From positions 4,688,593 through 4,752,592 of the forward strand of contig NZ_CP007142.1 of the NCBI RefSeq assembly GCF_000940805.1: DNA of 64,000 nt. Direction: 5' to 3'. Both the position numbers and the translations under genes were made by a program. Within the stretch, counting starts at the first letter, position 1. Each line of letters opens with the position of its first letter. Below are positions 1 to 8,455 of the stretch, one piece after another. This DNA comes from Gynuella sunshinyii YC6258 (GTDB lineage: Bacteria; Pseudomonadota; Gammaproteobacteria; Pseudomonadales; Natronospirillaceae). The notes beneath the pieces were generated by a model. It ran no database searches, had not been told where the DNA came from, and was given only the letters and a program-made list of their open reading frames with translations.

Positions 1-1
1 G

Positions 2-103
2 GAACTGTTCTATGCCAGTGGTGATGTTGAAAAGGATGAACGGGAACTGAGGGATTATTTCAAGCGCTTTAAAGGATATGCCCCTGAAAACTACTGTGAT
101 TGA
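2..103 (+). CDS. C-terminal end of an unidentified protein (truncated by window edge)
   Basis: The second forward frame is open from the window edge for 33 codons and closes with TGA. The residues are highly charged (…DVEKDERELRDYF…) and end in NYCD, so this looks like the soluble C-terminus of a larger protein. I do not recognise the family. It is followed by a 41-base inverted repeat that separates it from the convergent trp genes. The other two frames stop early, which is the main support for this being coding. Confidence 0.5.
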   Translation, partial: ELFYASGDVEKDERELRDYFKRFKGYAPENYCD

Positions 104-162
104 GACTGTCTCTTTCAGTTAATTTCAGGGATTTTCACACAATCCCCATGAAATACTTTTGA

Positions 163-203
163 ATGATCATCAGAAAGATCAGGACGATCTCTCTGATGAT
201 CAT
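163..203. repeat. Long near-perfect hairpin between convergent genes
   Basis: A perfect 12-base arm (ATGATCATCAGA at 163-174, complement at 192-203) encloses a second 5-base arm (AGATC 176-180 / GATCT 186-190) and a 5-base loop. The two arms are separated by a single A/C mismatch, giving about 18 paired bases. There is no T-run on either side. It lies between the truncated forward gene and the leftward trpG paralogue, so it may end or protect both transcripts, or be a REP-like element. Confidence 0.7.
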
Positions 204-269
204 GCTATTACCCGGTGAATCCTCTCACACTGCTGACAATCCACTGGGTTAATACTCGGATCAATACCA

Positions 270-935
270 TTAATATTCCTGATACAAAAAATTATGAATC
301 AGTTCTTTGCCACCTTCTGTGGCAAAAGATTCTGGATGGAACTGGATGCCATGGACAGGATAATCCTTATGTTTGACGCCCATTATTTCAAAACTCCCGC
401 CTGCACGTATTTTTTCCAGGTTAGTAAAGTCCTTGCTTTCCAGGTTTCCAACAGCAGCAGTAACCGCCAAACAGTCAGGCAGACTTTCTGCCTCAGCAAT
501 TAGAGAGTGATAGCGCATAATTTCCAACTGATCAGGAATATTCTTAAACACCCCTTTGCCATCGTGTTGAATCGGACTGGTTTTTCCATGCATGGGTAAC
601 GGCGCTTTTATCACCCGGCCCCCAAAAACATGAACGATACCCTGCATCCCCAGGCATACCCCCAGCATCGGAATACTTGGCCCGAGTTCACGAATCACTG
701 TGGCACAAATGCCGAAATATTTCTCATCATCCGGCGATCCAGGCCCAGGAGAAATAATGATTCGGTCAGGATTTAAAGCAGTGATTTGTGCCAGGCTCAG
801 CTCATCATTACGTTTTACCGTAATGGCAAAATCCTGAATCCTGCCCTGATTTTTATCAGAGGTCAGGATCTCGCCAATATATTGATAAAGGTTATAGGTA
901 AAGGAGTCATAATTATCGATGATCAACACATTCAT
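270..935 (-). CDS. trpG: Anthranilate synthase glutaminase subunit (component II), trpE partner
   Basis: This class I glutamine amidotransferase (221 aa) should release ammonia from glutamine for the adjacent component I, so that chorismate becomes anthranilate. The nucleophile is Cys94 in GVCLGMQG, with the His200/Glu202 pair in QFHPES and the oxyanion motif SPGPGSP near residue 62. The start overlaps the trpE stop as TAATG, which indicates translational coupling. It carries extra loops around residues 26-35 and 165-182 compared with the second trpG at 2668. The pairing with trpE and trpR argues for tryptophan rather than folate synthesis, but a p-aminobenzoate role cannot be excluded. Confidence 0.92.
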   Translation of the reverse strand: MNVLIIDNYDSFTYNLYQYIGEILTSDKNQGRIQDFAITVKRNDELSLAQITALNPDRIIISPGPGSPDDEKYFGICATVIRELGPSIPMLGVCLGMQGIVHVFGGRVIKAPLPMHGKTSPIQHDGKGVFKNIPDQLEIMRYHSLIAEAESLPDCLAVTAAVGNLESKDFTNLEKIRAGGSFEIMGVKHKDYPVHGIQFHPESFATEGGKELIHNFLYQEY

Positions 936-2347
936 TATAGAAACTCCTTATATTGCTCAGGCACATAAGGCTCCAATGCGCTACGGGTACCGGCAAACTT
1001 GCGTTGTATTTCCAGATACTCGTCTGCCGGATTGGAATCAAAAACGTTACCGCCGCATGTCTGCACATAGGCATTTTCGCCATTAACAAAGATCGTCCGA
1101 ATGGGAATCGCAAAGGTGCAGTCCCCATTGAAAGAAAACTGCCCAACAGCACCACCGTATGGACCACGGCCGTCTGTCTCCAGATCATCAATGATCTTCA
1201 TTGCTTCAATCTTGGGCGCACCAGTCAAAGTCCCGGCCGGGAAATTACTCGCCAGGGCAGAAAACATATCTTCAGATTCAGCCATGATGCCGACGATTTC
1301 ACTGCTGATGTGCTGAACGTGGCTATAACGCTTGATGTCCATCAGGTTACGGACTTTTACCGTACCGAACCGCGCTACCCTGCCAATATCATTGCGATGC
1401 AGATCCACCAGCATATTGTGTTCGGCAATTTCTTTGGGATCATTCAACAGCACTCGCGCCAGCTGGACATCTTCCTGTGGAGTGGTTCCACGCCGCGTAG
1501 TACCCGCCAATGGAAATGTTTCCATTTCGCCCTGACGCACCCGGAATAACAGTTCGGGACTGGCACTGATAATCTTCTGCTCTGCAAACTTCACATAAAA
1601 CATCTGCGGTGACGGGTTGATCTCCCGCATACGCTCATAGATATTGATGGTATCCCCAATCAGCCTGAAGCGTTTTTTAAAGCCCACTTCACACTGAAAT
1701 ATCTTGCCATCAACAATATCCTGTTTGACTTTAAGAACAGCAGACTCATGCTGTTCACGGGTCATGGTATCGCCGTTGGGAATAACCTGTAACGGGCCAT
1801 TTCCATCATATGGTTGTTCCAGCAACTGCTTGACCAGATCAATGCGACTATTGTGATAGTAGAAATAGATCAGCTCGCCGGTCATCTTGTCGTAAATCAG
1901 ACCATCTTTATATAAACCGAATTTGAAAGCATCAAAACTTTCGTTTGTTTTAAGTGTCAGACTTGGCTCAAAGTACCCCATCGCATCGTAGCCAAGATAA
2001 CCAACCAGCCCACCAGCGTACTGCCTTGCCAATACATCCTGTGGCATGATCTCTCGAAGCAGATAATAAGGGTTATCACTGCTAAACGTTTCCACATTTC
2101 CTTGCTTATCCGCGATATGAAGCTGTTGCTCCTGAGCGTAAATAATCTGCTCCGGATCGAAGCCAATAATGGTATGCCGGGAGACGTAACTTTCCTCTCC
2201 GAGGGATTCGAGAATAAAACAAGACTCAAATTGCTTATCGATTTTTTTGAACAGCTCAAAATAATCACAGTCATCAGTAATTTTCTGGTACTTCGGCTTA
2301 CGCGGCAGTTCTATTTTGGGGGGTGATTTGGCCATATTCATTCTCAT
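935..2347 (-). CDS. trpE: Anthranilate synthase component I
   Basis: A chorismate-utilising enzyme of 470 aa that converts chorismate and ammonia to anthranilate, the first committed step to tryptophan. The N-terminal part has LES (46-48) followed by SRHTIIG (56-62), the region that forms the tryptophan feedback site in TrpE proteins. The C-terminal catalytic half has FPAGTLTGAPK and the end motif GGNVFDSNP. Its ATG overlaps the trpR stop (ATGA at 2344-2347); two more in-frame ATGs lie within the first five codons, so the exact start is uncertain. It is cotranscribed with trpR upstream and the glutaminase downstream. PabB is the alternative, but context and the feedback motif favour TrpE. Confidence 0.9.
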   Translation of the reverse strand: MRMNMAKSPPKIELPRKPKYQKITDDCDYFELFKKIDKQFESCFILESLGEESYVSRHTIIGFDPEQIIYAQEQQLHIADKQGNVETFSSDNPYYLLREIMPQDVLARQYAGGLVGYLGYDAMGYFEPSLTLKTNESFDAFKFGLYKDGLIYDKMTGELIYFYYHNSRIDLVKQLLEQPYDGNGPLQVIPNGDTMTREQHESAVLKVKQDIVDGKIFQCEVGFKKRFRLIGDTINIYERMREINPSPQMFYVKFAEQKIISASPELLFRVRQGEMETFPLAGTTRRGTTPQEDVQLARVLLNDPKEIAEHNMLVDLHRNDIGRVARFGTVKVRNLMDIKRYSHVQHISSEIVGIMAESEDMFSALASNFPAGTLTGAPKIEAMKIIDDLETDGRGPYGGAVGQFSFNGDCTFAIPIRTIFVNGENAYVQTCGGNVFDSNPADEYLEIQRKFAGTRSALEPYVPEQYKEFL

Positions 2348-2592
2348 TCGTAGTCGAGCTTCCGGGCCCTGGCACCTCGGGAAACCGTGGCAATTCCAAC
2401 ACCCAGCTCTTCAGCTATTTTCCTCTGCGGCACACCTGCTTCCAGCATTTTGAATATCTGTAATCGTTTGGTGATTTCAGTAAACTCTGCCGGGGTCAAC
2501 AACTCCCTCAACGCCTGTTCCATTTGATCAGGAGTTTTAACAGCCAGCAGATACTCAATCAGGTCAGCGGTGTAATGATCTAGTGTTCTCAT
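2344..2592 (-). CDS. trpR: Trp operon repressor
   Basis: A TrpR-family protein of 82 aa, a tryptophan-activated DNA-binding repressor. The signature is LLTPAEF followed by the helix-turn-helix QRKIAEELGVGIATVSRG, as in E. coli TrpR (…LGAGIATITRG…). It is shorter than the E. coli protein at the N-terminus. TAG lies two codons before the ATG, so this is the first possible start. No Shine-Dalgarno is visible, and the predicted −10 places the transcript start within a few bases of the ATG, so the mRNA may be leaderless. The gene leads the trpR-trpE-trpG operon, implying autoregulation. Confidence 0.92.
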   Translation of the reverse strand: MRTLDHYTADLIEYLLAVKTPDQMEQALRELLTPAEFTEITKRLQIFKMLEAGVPQRKIAEELGVGIATVSRGARARKLDYE

Positions 2593-2610
2593 GTACTAGT
2601 ATGCTATAAC
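2593..2610. promoter_or_regulatory. Putative TrpR operator between the divergent trp operons
   Basis: The bases GTACTAGTATGCTATAAC match the idealised E. coli trp operator GTACTAGTTAACTAGTAC at 13 of 18 positions. The left half-site is perfect and the right half keeps CTA and AC. The site begins directly after the trpR ATG on the other strand and covers the predicted −10 regions of both directions, so a bound repressor could shut off trpR-E-G and trpG-D-C together. It is inferred by comparison, not from binding data. Confidence 0.7.
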
Positions 2611-2628
2611 AATTTGGTTTATAGTCAA
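2601..2628 (-). promoter_or_regulatory. Predicted promoter of trpR-trpE-trpG
   Basis: On the reverse strand TTGACT (2628-2623) and TAGCAT (2606-2601) are separated by 16 bases. The start of transcription would fall at about 2594, essentially at the trpR ATG (2592). On the forward strand TATGCT or TATAAC (2600-2610) could serve the trpGDC operon, but its −35 is poor. Confidence 0.5.
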
Positions 2629-2667
2629 TCACATCTTTTGAATGATATACGGACCCTTATTCGCAAC

Positions 2668-3279
2668 ATGTTACTGATGATTGATAACTATGACTCATTT
2701 ACCTACACCATTGTTCAGTACTTCCGGGAGTTGGGTGAGACAGTGTCTGTTGTCAAAAATGATCAATGCGGAATCGCAGAATTAATCGCTATGAAACCTG
2801 ACCGACTGGTGATTTCTCCCGGTCCCTGCACACCAAACGAATCCGGTATCTCAATTCCGGCGCTTTCACACTTTGCCGGACAAATTCCAATCCTTGGCAT
2901 CTGCCTCGGCCATCAGTGTATCGGCCAGCACTTTGGTGCCCGAATTGTCAAAGCCAGACAGATTATGCATGGCAAGGTTTCCAGGATTTTTCACCGCCGG
3001 ACAGGACTATTCAGTGAGTTGGAGAATGGCTTTCAAGCCACCCGTTATCATTCACTGGTTATTGCTCCGGACAGCCTTCCCGAGTGTCTGGAGATGACCG
3101 CCTGGACACGTGACCAGAATGATCAGATAGAAGAAATCATGGGCATCACCCACAAATCCCACGCGATTGTCGGAGTACAGTTTCATCCAGAGTCCGTTTT
3201 AACTCAGTCCGGTCATGCATTGTTAGCCAATTTCCTGAAAATCCATGAAAACAAACAACTAAAGAGTAGCGCCCTATGA
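2668..3279 (+). CDS. trpG: Anthranilate/aminodeoxychorismate synthase glutaminase (second copy)
   Basis: A class I glutaminase of 203 aa with Cys79 in GICLGHQ, His173/Glu175 in QFHPES and SPGPCTP. It begins MLLMIDNYDSFTY as typical TrpG/PabA proteins do, which fixes the ATG at 2668 although an in-frame TTG exists at 2614. It heads the classic trpG-trpD-trpC order and overlaps trpD by ATGA. In many bacteria this type is amphibolic, serving both TrpE and PabB. Because trpE here already has its own coupled glutaminase, this copy may mainly serve folate (PabB), or both. Confidence 0.95.
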   Translation: MLLMIDNYDSFTYTIVQYFRELGETVSVVKNDQCGIAELIAMKPDRLVISPGPCTPNESGISIPALSHFAGQIPILGICLGHQCIGQHFGARIVKARQIMHGKVSRIFHRRTGLFSELENGFQATRYHSLVIAPDSLPECLEMTAWTRDQNDQIEEIMGITHKSHAIVGVQFHPESVLTQSGHALLANFLKIHENKQLKSSAL

Positions 3280-4307
3280 ACATGCAGGAAGCCATTGCCA
3301 AAGTCGTTTCCCTTCAACATTTAAGCCGCGCAGAAATGCAGAGCGTAATGCGCCTGATCATGACTGGCGAGTCCACATCTGCCCAGACTGGTGGCTTCTT
3401 GATTGCCCTGCGTATGAAAGGTGAAACCGTCGATGAAGTCACTGCAGCCGTCGAGGTCATGCGGGAACTATCCACCGGAGTCAAATATAATCATGAACAT
3501 ATGGTGGATACCTGTGGCACAGGTGGTGATGGTGCCAGTCTGTTCAATGTTTCCACCGCAGCGTCATTTGTGGTCGCTGCAGCTGGCGGCAAAGTCGCTA
3601 AACATGGCAATCGCAGCGCATCTTCCAATAGCGGCAGCGCGGACGTTCTTGAGCAGGCAGGAGTAAAAATCGACCTGACTCCGGATCAGGTGAGTCGTTG
3701 TGTGGATCAGGTAGGTGTGGGCTTTATGTTCGCCCAGTTACACCACCCCGCGATGAAGCACACTATTGGTCCGCGCAAAGAAATGAAAACCCGGACCATA
3801 TTCAATATATTGGGTCCAATGACCAACCCGGCCGGTGCCACCAAGCAGGTAATCGGTGTTTTTAACAAGGAAGTGCAAAGTTTAGTGGCAGAAGTACTGA
3901 AAACCCTTGGCTCCAGACACATATTAGTGATTCACTCAGACGATGGCCTTGATGAAATCAGCATTGCCACAACGACCAGCGTGACCGAACTGAAAGACGG
4001 CAACATCCGCCAGTATCAGATCAGGCCGGAGGATTTTGGTATTGCTAACCGCAGCCTAGAGGGGTTACAAGCCCACTCTGCCGCTGAAAGTCTGACTTTG
4101 ATAAAAGCAGCGCTTGCCAATGAATCTGGAGAAGCTGCTGATAAAGCCCGGGACATGATTGCATTAAATGCGGGTGCCGCCATCTATGCGGCCGATATAG
4201 CCAATTCTCTGACCGAAGGTGTCACAATGGCTCAGGATGCGATAGCCTCTGGCCAGGCTCTCAATAAGCTGGATGAGCTGATCGCGTTTACTGAAATTTT
4301 TGCATGA
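3276..4307 (+). CDS. trpD: Anthranilate phosphoribosyltransferase
   Basis: A 343-aa enzyme that joins anthranilate to PRPP, the second step of tryptophan synthesis. The PRPP-binding motif DTCGTGGDG (near 78-86) and the anthranilate-site stretch KHGNRSASSNSGSADVLE are intact, and the length is normal. The start overlaps the trpG stop by ATGA, and trpC follows after ten bases. Confidence 0.97.
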   Translation: MNMQEAIAKVVSLQHLSRAEMQSVMRLIMTGESTSAQTGGFLIALRMKGETVDEVTAAVEVMRELSTGVKYNHEHMVDTCGTGGDGASLFNVSTAASFVVAAAGGKVAKHGNRSASSNSGSADVLEQAGVKIDLTPDQVSRCVDQVGVGFMFAQLHHPAMKHTIGPRKEMKTRTIFNILGPMTNPAGATKQVIGVFNKEVQSLVAEVLKTLGSRHILVIHSDDGLDEISIATTTSVTELKDGNIRQYQIRPEDFGIANRSLEGLQAHSAAESLTLIKAALANESGEAADKARDMIALNAGAAIYAADIANSLTEGVTMAQDAIASGQALNKLDELIAFTEIFA

Positions 4308-4317
4308 GCAACACTGT

Positions 4318-5127
4318 ATGACAGAAATACCCACGATTTTGAAAAAAATAATTGATAAGAAATGGCAAGAAATTGAGGAAAGACAGGAAACGATCTCTAT
4401 CAAACAACTGGAGGAACGGTTTTCCAACGTGGAATCTCCACGCGGTTTTGTCCGTGCCATTGAGAAAAGCATTGCACAGGGTCGCTCGGCGGTTATCGCT
4501 GAAATCAAAAAAGCATCTCCCAGTAAAGGTATTCTGCGGGAAAGCTTTGATCCGGAACAAATTGCCATATCCTATGAACAGGCTGGTGCCACTTGCTTGT
4601 CTGTACTGACAGACAAAGACTTTTTTATGGGTGGTAATGATTATTTGCGGGAAGCCCGAGCTGTTACCAAATTACCAGTCATCCGCAAAGATTTTATCGT
4701 AGATCCTTATCAGGTTTACGAATCCAGAGCACTGGGGGCAGATTGTATTCTGCTGATTGTCGCGGTATTGGATGACGAAAGCCTGGTAAACCTTAACAGT
4801 CTTGCGCACGAGCTGGGCATGGATGTTCTGGTAGAAGTACATGATCAACAGGAGCTGACCCGTGCCCTGCCATTGAACAACCGACTGATTGGTATCAATA
4901 ACCGCAATTTACATACATTTGATGTGTCTCTGGACACCACTCACCAACTACTTGGCTCACTACCACAAGATGTTATCGTGGTTACTGAAAGTGGAATACA
5001 CACCCATCAGGATGTTGCCGCCATGCGAGCTCATCACGTAAATAGTTTTCTCGTCGGAGAAGCATTTATGAAAGCAGATAATCCCGGTGAAAAACTGAGT
5101 GAGCTATTTTCTCTGGGAGAGCAATAG
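4318..5127 (+). CDS. trpC: Indole-3-glycerol phosphate synthase
   Basis: A (βα)8-barrel enzyme of 269 aa closing the indole ring of tryptophan. Visible catalytic segments are AEIKKASPSKG, RKDFIVDPYQVYE, INNRNLHTF and TESGI. It is monofunctional: there is no fused TrpF domain as in E. coli, so trpF must lie elsewhere. The ATG at 4318 gives MTEIPTILKKII, matching family N-termini; the in-frame TTG at 4300 overlaps trpD and is less likely. Confidence 0.97.
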   Translation: MTEIPTILKKIIDKKWQEIEERQETISIKQLEERFSNVESPRGFVRAIEKSIAQGRSAVIAEIKKASPSKGILRESFDPEQIAISYEQAGATCLSVLTDKDFFMGGNDYLREARAVTKLPVIRKDFIVDPYQVYESRALGADCILLIVAVLDDESLVNLNSLAHELGMDVLVEVHDQQELTRALPLNNRLIGINNRNLHTFDVSLDTTHQLLGSLPQDVIVVTESGIHTHQDVAAMRAHHVNSFLVGEAFMKADNPGEKLSELFSLGEQ

Positions 5128-5128
5128 C

Positions 5129-5311
5129 GTGCCGTTGATCGTCAAAATTGTCTTGCTGGTTTTTCTTGGTGTCGCTGTACTGGTATGGTTTGCTGAACGC
5201 AATCCCGTACATATGGATGGGGATAAGGCTGCCCGTTATTCCAAATGGGCGATGATCCTAATCGGTCTGATAATGGTTGCATCACTAGTAAAATATTGCA
5301 CAGGCCATTAG
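5129..5311 (+). CDS. Small two-helix membrane protein of unknown function
   Basis: A 60-aa product starting at GTG 5129, one base after the trpC stop, with GGAGA at 5115-5119 as ribosome site inside trpC. It has two hydrophobic helices (about residues 3-21 and 42-56) joined by a charged loop containing ERNPVHMDGDKAAR. It is probably translated from the trpGDC mRNA and is followed by the operon terminator. I do not recognise a family. Confidence 0.65.
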   Translation: MPLIVKIVLLVFLGVAVLVWFAERNPVHMDGDKAARYSKWAMILIGLIMVASLVKYCTGH

Positions 5312-5363
5312 TTTGATACATGAAAAAACATATCAAAATATTTTTATCACCTTATAAAAACCC

Positions 5364-5394
5364 AAAAAAAAGCCAGACAATGTCTGGCTTTTTT
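5364..5394. terminator. Bidirectional terminator between trpC operon and crp
   Basis: AGCCAGACA (5371-5379) pairs with TGTCTGGCT (5381-5389) with A-run before and T-run after. It can stop both the rightward trp operon and the leftward crp transcript. Confidence 0.93.
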
Positions 5395-5416
5395 GTTCCC
5401 GAGTTAAGCGATGTGC

Positions 5417-6058
5417 TTAACCGCGCGTACCATAAACGACCATGGTTTTACCCTTAACGGAAACCAATCCCTGCTCTTCGAGCCCTTTCAGAACCCTTCC
5501 GACCATTTCACGGGAACAGCCAACAATACGGCCGATTTCTTGACGGGTTATTTTTATCTGCATGCCATCCGGGTGAGTCATCGCATCAGGTTGTTTGCAC
5601 AAATCCAACAATGTACGTGCAACCCTGCCTGTTACATCAAGAAAAGCGAGGTCTCCTACTTTACGGGTGGTATTCCGTAGGCGGGTAGCCATTTGCTCAC
5701 CGATAAAATAAAGAATAGCCGGATCTTCTTTAGCTATTTCCCTGAACTTGGTGTAACTGATCTCAGCGACTTCACACTCAGTTTTCGTTTTAATCCAGGC
5801 AGAGCGCTCATCCATATGATCGAACAAGCCCATCTCACCAAAGAAGTCACCACTGTTCAGATAAGTCATAATCATTTCACGACCATCGTCGTCTTCGATG
5901 ATGACTGAAACTGTTCCGCGTATGACATAATATAGCGAGTCGCTCTTGTCCCCGGCATAAATTAACGTAGTCTTCTGAGGATAACGTCTGCGATGGCACT
6001 GGGATAAAAAGTAATCCAAGTGGTTTGTTTCTATTTGATTTTTTATGTAATTGCTCAT
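5417..6058 (-). CDS. crp: Cyclic AMP receptor protein (Crp/Vfr)
   Basis: A cAMP-dependent transcription factor of 214 aa. The cyclic-nucleotide domain shows the phosphate-binding segment GEMG (74-77) with R85-S86, and the C-terminal helix-turn-helix [20 protein letters not shown] is nearly identical to that of Pseudomonas Vfr as I remember it. I chose the ATG at 6058 (MSNYIKN…) because it matches Vfr in length up to CHRRRY; an in-frame ATG at 6079 adds seven residues. The trpC-crp-osmC-speD order is the same as in Pseudomonas aeruginosa. Confidence 0.95.
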   Translation of the reverse strand: MSNYIKNQIETNHLDYFLSQCHRRRYPQKTTLIYAGDKSDSLYYVIRGTVSVIIEDDDGREMIMTYLNSGDFFGEMGLFDHMDERSAWIKTKTECEVAEISYTKFREIAKEDPAILYFIGEQMATRLRNTTRKVGDLAFLDVTGRVARTLLDLCKQPDAMTHPDGMQIKITRQEIGRIVGCSREMVGRVLKGLEEQGLVSVKGKTMVVYGTRG

Positions 6059-6219
6059 GTCTTTTTGTTTAGCCAACAAAGCATAAAACGATACACATTA
6101 TGGACTCATCGTGCCAACTTCGCCATCCATAATCCCCTAAGGTGTCGATCTGTTCTTGTTTTTCAACAATTTGCTATGATCTACCCTAAACAATATAACC
6201 CCAATTCAGTGGAGATACC

Positions 6220-6645
6220 ATGCAAGCAACAATTAGTTGGGATGGAAAAGCCAGGTTCACAGCCAGCTCAGGATCTGGACATAAAATCGTTATGGACGGC
6301 CCGCCAGACCACGGAGGAGAGAACCAGGGACCACGGCCAATGGAGATGATATTAATGGGTTTGGGAGGCTGTACCAGCTTCGATGTTATGAGCATTTTGC
6401 AAAAGTCTCGCCAGGAAGTTGTCGACTGTGTAGCAGAACTAAATGCAGAACGAGCCGATACCGTCCCTGCTGTATTCACCCACATTAATATCCATTTCAA
6501 AGTCACTGGTAAGAATCTGAAAGAGGCGACGGTAAAACGTGCAGTAGAACTCTCTGCCGAAAAATACTGCTCAGCTTCGATCATGCTTGAAAAAGCCGGG
6601 GTCAAAATACAACACTCTTATGAAATCATTTCAGTTCCAGAGTAG
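6220..6645 (+). CDS. OsmC-family peroxidase-like protein
   Basis: A 141-aa OsmC/Ohr-family protein, a family of thiol-dependent hydroperoxide reductases. The two family cysteines are present at Cys51 (GLGGCTSFD) and Cys117 (EKYCSAS). It belongs to the YhfA-type OsmC group that commonly sits next to crp. It is divergent from crp with a 161-base shared regulatory region. Downstream, an imperfect hairpin (AAGCCGC 6714-6720 / GCGGCTT 6727-6733) may end the transcript. Confidence 0.9.
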   Translation: MQATISWDGKARFTASSGSGHKIVMDGPPDHGGENQGPRPMEMILMGLGGCTSFDVMSILQKSRQEVVDCVAELNAERADTVPAVFTHINIHFKVTGKNLKEATVKRAVELSAEKYCSASIMLEKAGVKIQHSYEIISVPE

Positions 6646-6911
6646 AACACTCGGATTTGGGCCATCCAACTAGACAAAAGATGGGCCTCACAGACCGAAA
6701 ATGACAAACCTGAAAGCCGCTGATCGGCGGCTTATTCCATACAAACCTAGCTTTCAGCATTCGATATACAGAAATCGGTTTTTTTTTTGCTTGAGGTTAT
6801 GGCGTCAGGATCTCGATATCTTCATAATACGCGGCCTTTTACAGGGGTGGCTGTTTGAATCCTCAGGATTTCAGCTCATCCGGGTTTGCTGGTCTCAAAT
6901 GAGGTGAGTCG

Positions 6912-7718
6912 ATGGACAACAAACTGAAGCTCTACGGTTTTAATAACCTGACGAAGTCATTAAGCTTTAATATCTATGACATTAACTATGCTAAGACCAA
7001 GCAGCATAAAGACGAATACATTGAGTACATTGACGAGCTCTACAATGCTGACCGTCTCACTCAGATACTAACCCAGGTTGTTGATATCATAGGCGCAAAT
7101 GTTCTTAACATTGCCCGTCAGGATTACGATCCACAAGGCGCCAGCGTCACAATGCTGATCTGCGAAGAGCCTATTGAACCTCAACACAATCAGACCGATG
7201 AATCACCTGGGCCATTACCGGAAAGTGTCGTGGCGCATCTGGATAAATCCCATATTACGGTTCATACCTATCCAGAAAGTCACCCTGATAACGGAATATC
7301 CACTTTCAGAGCAGATATCGACGTGTCGACCTGTGGTGTTATTTCGCCGCTGAAAGCACTGAACTTTCTGATTCACTCTTTTGATTCAGATATCGTGACA
7401 GTTGACTATAGAGTCAGGGGTTTTACACGTGATACCCACGGCATGAAGCACTATATTGACCATGAGATTAACTCAATACAGAACTATTTGAGTGAAGATA
7501 CGCGCAAAAGTTTTCAGATGATTGATGTAAACGTCTATCAGGAGAACATTTTCCATACCAAAATGCTCACCAAAAAGTTCAATATTGATGATTATCTGTT
7601 TGGTTCCGGTGCCGATGAGTTCAGTCCGGAAGAACTGGCATGGATTGAAAAACGTTTAAAACGGGAAATGCAGGAAATTTTTTATAGCCGGAATCTGGCT
7701 CAAATTCCCGACCTTTAA
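6912..7718 (+). CDS. speD: S-adenosylmethionine decarboxylase proenzyme
   Basis: A 268-aa pyruvoyl enzyme making decarboxylated AdoMet, the aminopropyl donor for spermidine. The self-cleavage site is in [13 protein letters not shown], where Ser113 becomes the pyruvoyl group (Ser112 in E. coli). Cys141 (STCGVISP) is the likely proton donor. It is the long E. coli-type form. GAGG precedes the ATG. The stop codon overlaps the moeB stop on the opposite strand. speE is not in the window. Confidence 0.96.
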   Translation: MDNKLKLYGFNNLTKSLSFNIYDINYAKTKQHKDEYIEYIDELYNADRLTQILTQVVDIIGANVLNIARQDYDPQGASVTMLICEEPIEPQHNQTDESPGPLPESVVAHLDKSHITVHTYPESHPDNGISTFRADIDVSTCGVISPLKALNFLIHSFDSDIVTVDYRVRGFTRDTHGMKHYIDHEINSIQNYLSEDTRKSFQMIDVNVYQENIFHTKMLTKKFNIDDYLFGSGADEFSPEELAWIEKRLKREMQEIFYSRNLAQIPDL

Positions 7719-8455
7719 CGTCGACTCCCACAAACTGGACAATGGGGTTTGGCTGCAAATCCCATTGCGCTCCATGTCCCGGTCTTGCCATCAAACAGCA
7801 TTAATCTGTTTACCGCTGCAATCCCGACTCCTGATATCATTTTAATCACCTCAAGCGCCTGCATTGTTCCAACAATTCCCACTACAGGACCCATAACACC
7901 CGCTTCAGAGCAGTTCAGATTTTGTTCCATACCGGCTGGGTACAAACACTGATAACAACCAGAACCTGCCTCATAATCAAAACAGCATAACTGCCCTTCC
8001 CAACCTATAGCCGCTCCAGATACCAACTTAACGCCCTGTTCAAAACACAGCCGATTCAGGAGATGACGGGTTTCGAGGTTATCACTGCAATCAACCGCAA
8101 CAGTACATCCACCCAATAGCTGAGAGGCATTTTCAGCATTAAAGCGTTGAACCACCGCTTCAACCATCACACCCGGGTTCAACTGCTCGATAAATCGCGC
8201 CGCAGACACCGCTTTCGCTTCTCCCTGCTGCTTATGAATCACCTGGCGGTGGAAATTGGTCATATCAACATGATCACCATCGACCACTCGAAGCCGCCCT
8301 ACCCCCGCACCAGCCAGATACGGCAGCACCGCACTGCCAAGCCCTCCGGCCCCAACTACAAGAACAGTAGCTGCCAATAGTGCCTGCTGTCCGGCGATAT
8401 CGAAATCCGGTAGCAAAATCTGCCGACTATATCTTAGCAGTTGCTCATCAAGCAT
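7715..8455 (-). CDS. moeB: Adenylyltransferase of the MoeB/ThiF family
   Basis: An E1-like enzyme (246 aa) that adenylates the C-terminal glycine of a sulfur-carrier protein (MoaD or ThiS). The nucleotide motif GAGGLG is at 35-40, and the zinc-binding pairs are CYQC and CPVC near the end. The start lies eight bases inside prmC, so it is translationally linked to hemA-prfA-prmC. MoeB and ThiF are hard to separate by sequence; the neighbourhood matches the Pseudomonas moeB locus. Confidence 0.9.
   Translation of the reverse strand: MLDEQLLRYSRQILLPDFDIAGQQALLAATVLVVGAGGLGSAVLPYLAGAGVGRLRVVDGDHVDMTNFHRQVIHKQQGEAKAVSAARFIEQLNPGVMVEAVVQRFNAENASQLLGGCTVAVDCSDNLETRHLLNRLCFEQGVKLVSGAAIGWEGQLCCFDYEAGSGCYQCLYPAGMEQNLNCSEAGVMGPVVGIVGTMQALEVIKMISGVGIAAVNRLMLFDGKTGTWSAMGFAAKPHCPVCGSRR

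Noticed and set aside
2614-2667. N-terminal extension of the second trpG from TTG 2614
   Set aside because: The 18 extra residues are unlike any TrpG, and ATG 2668 gives the family N-terminus.
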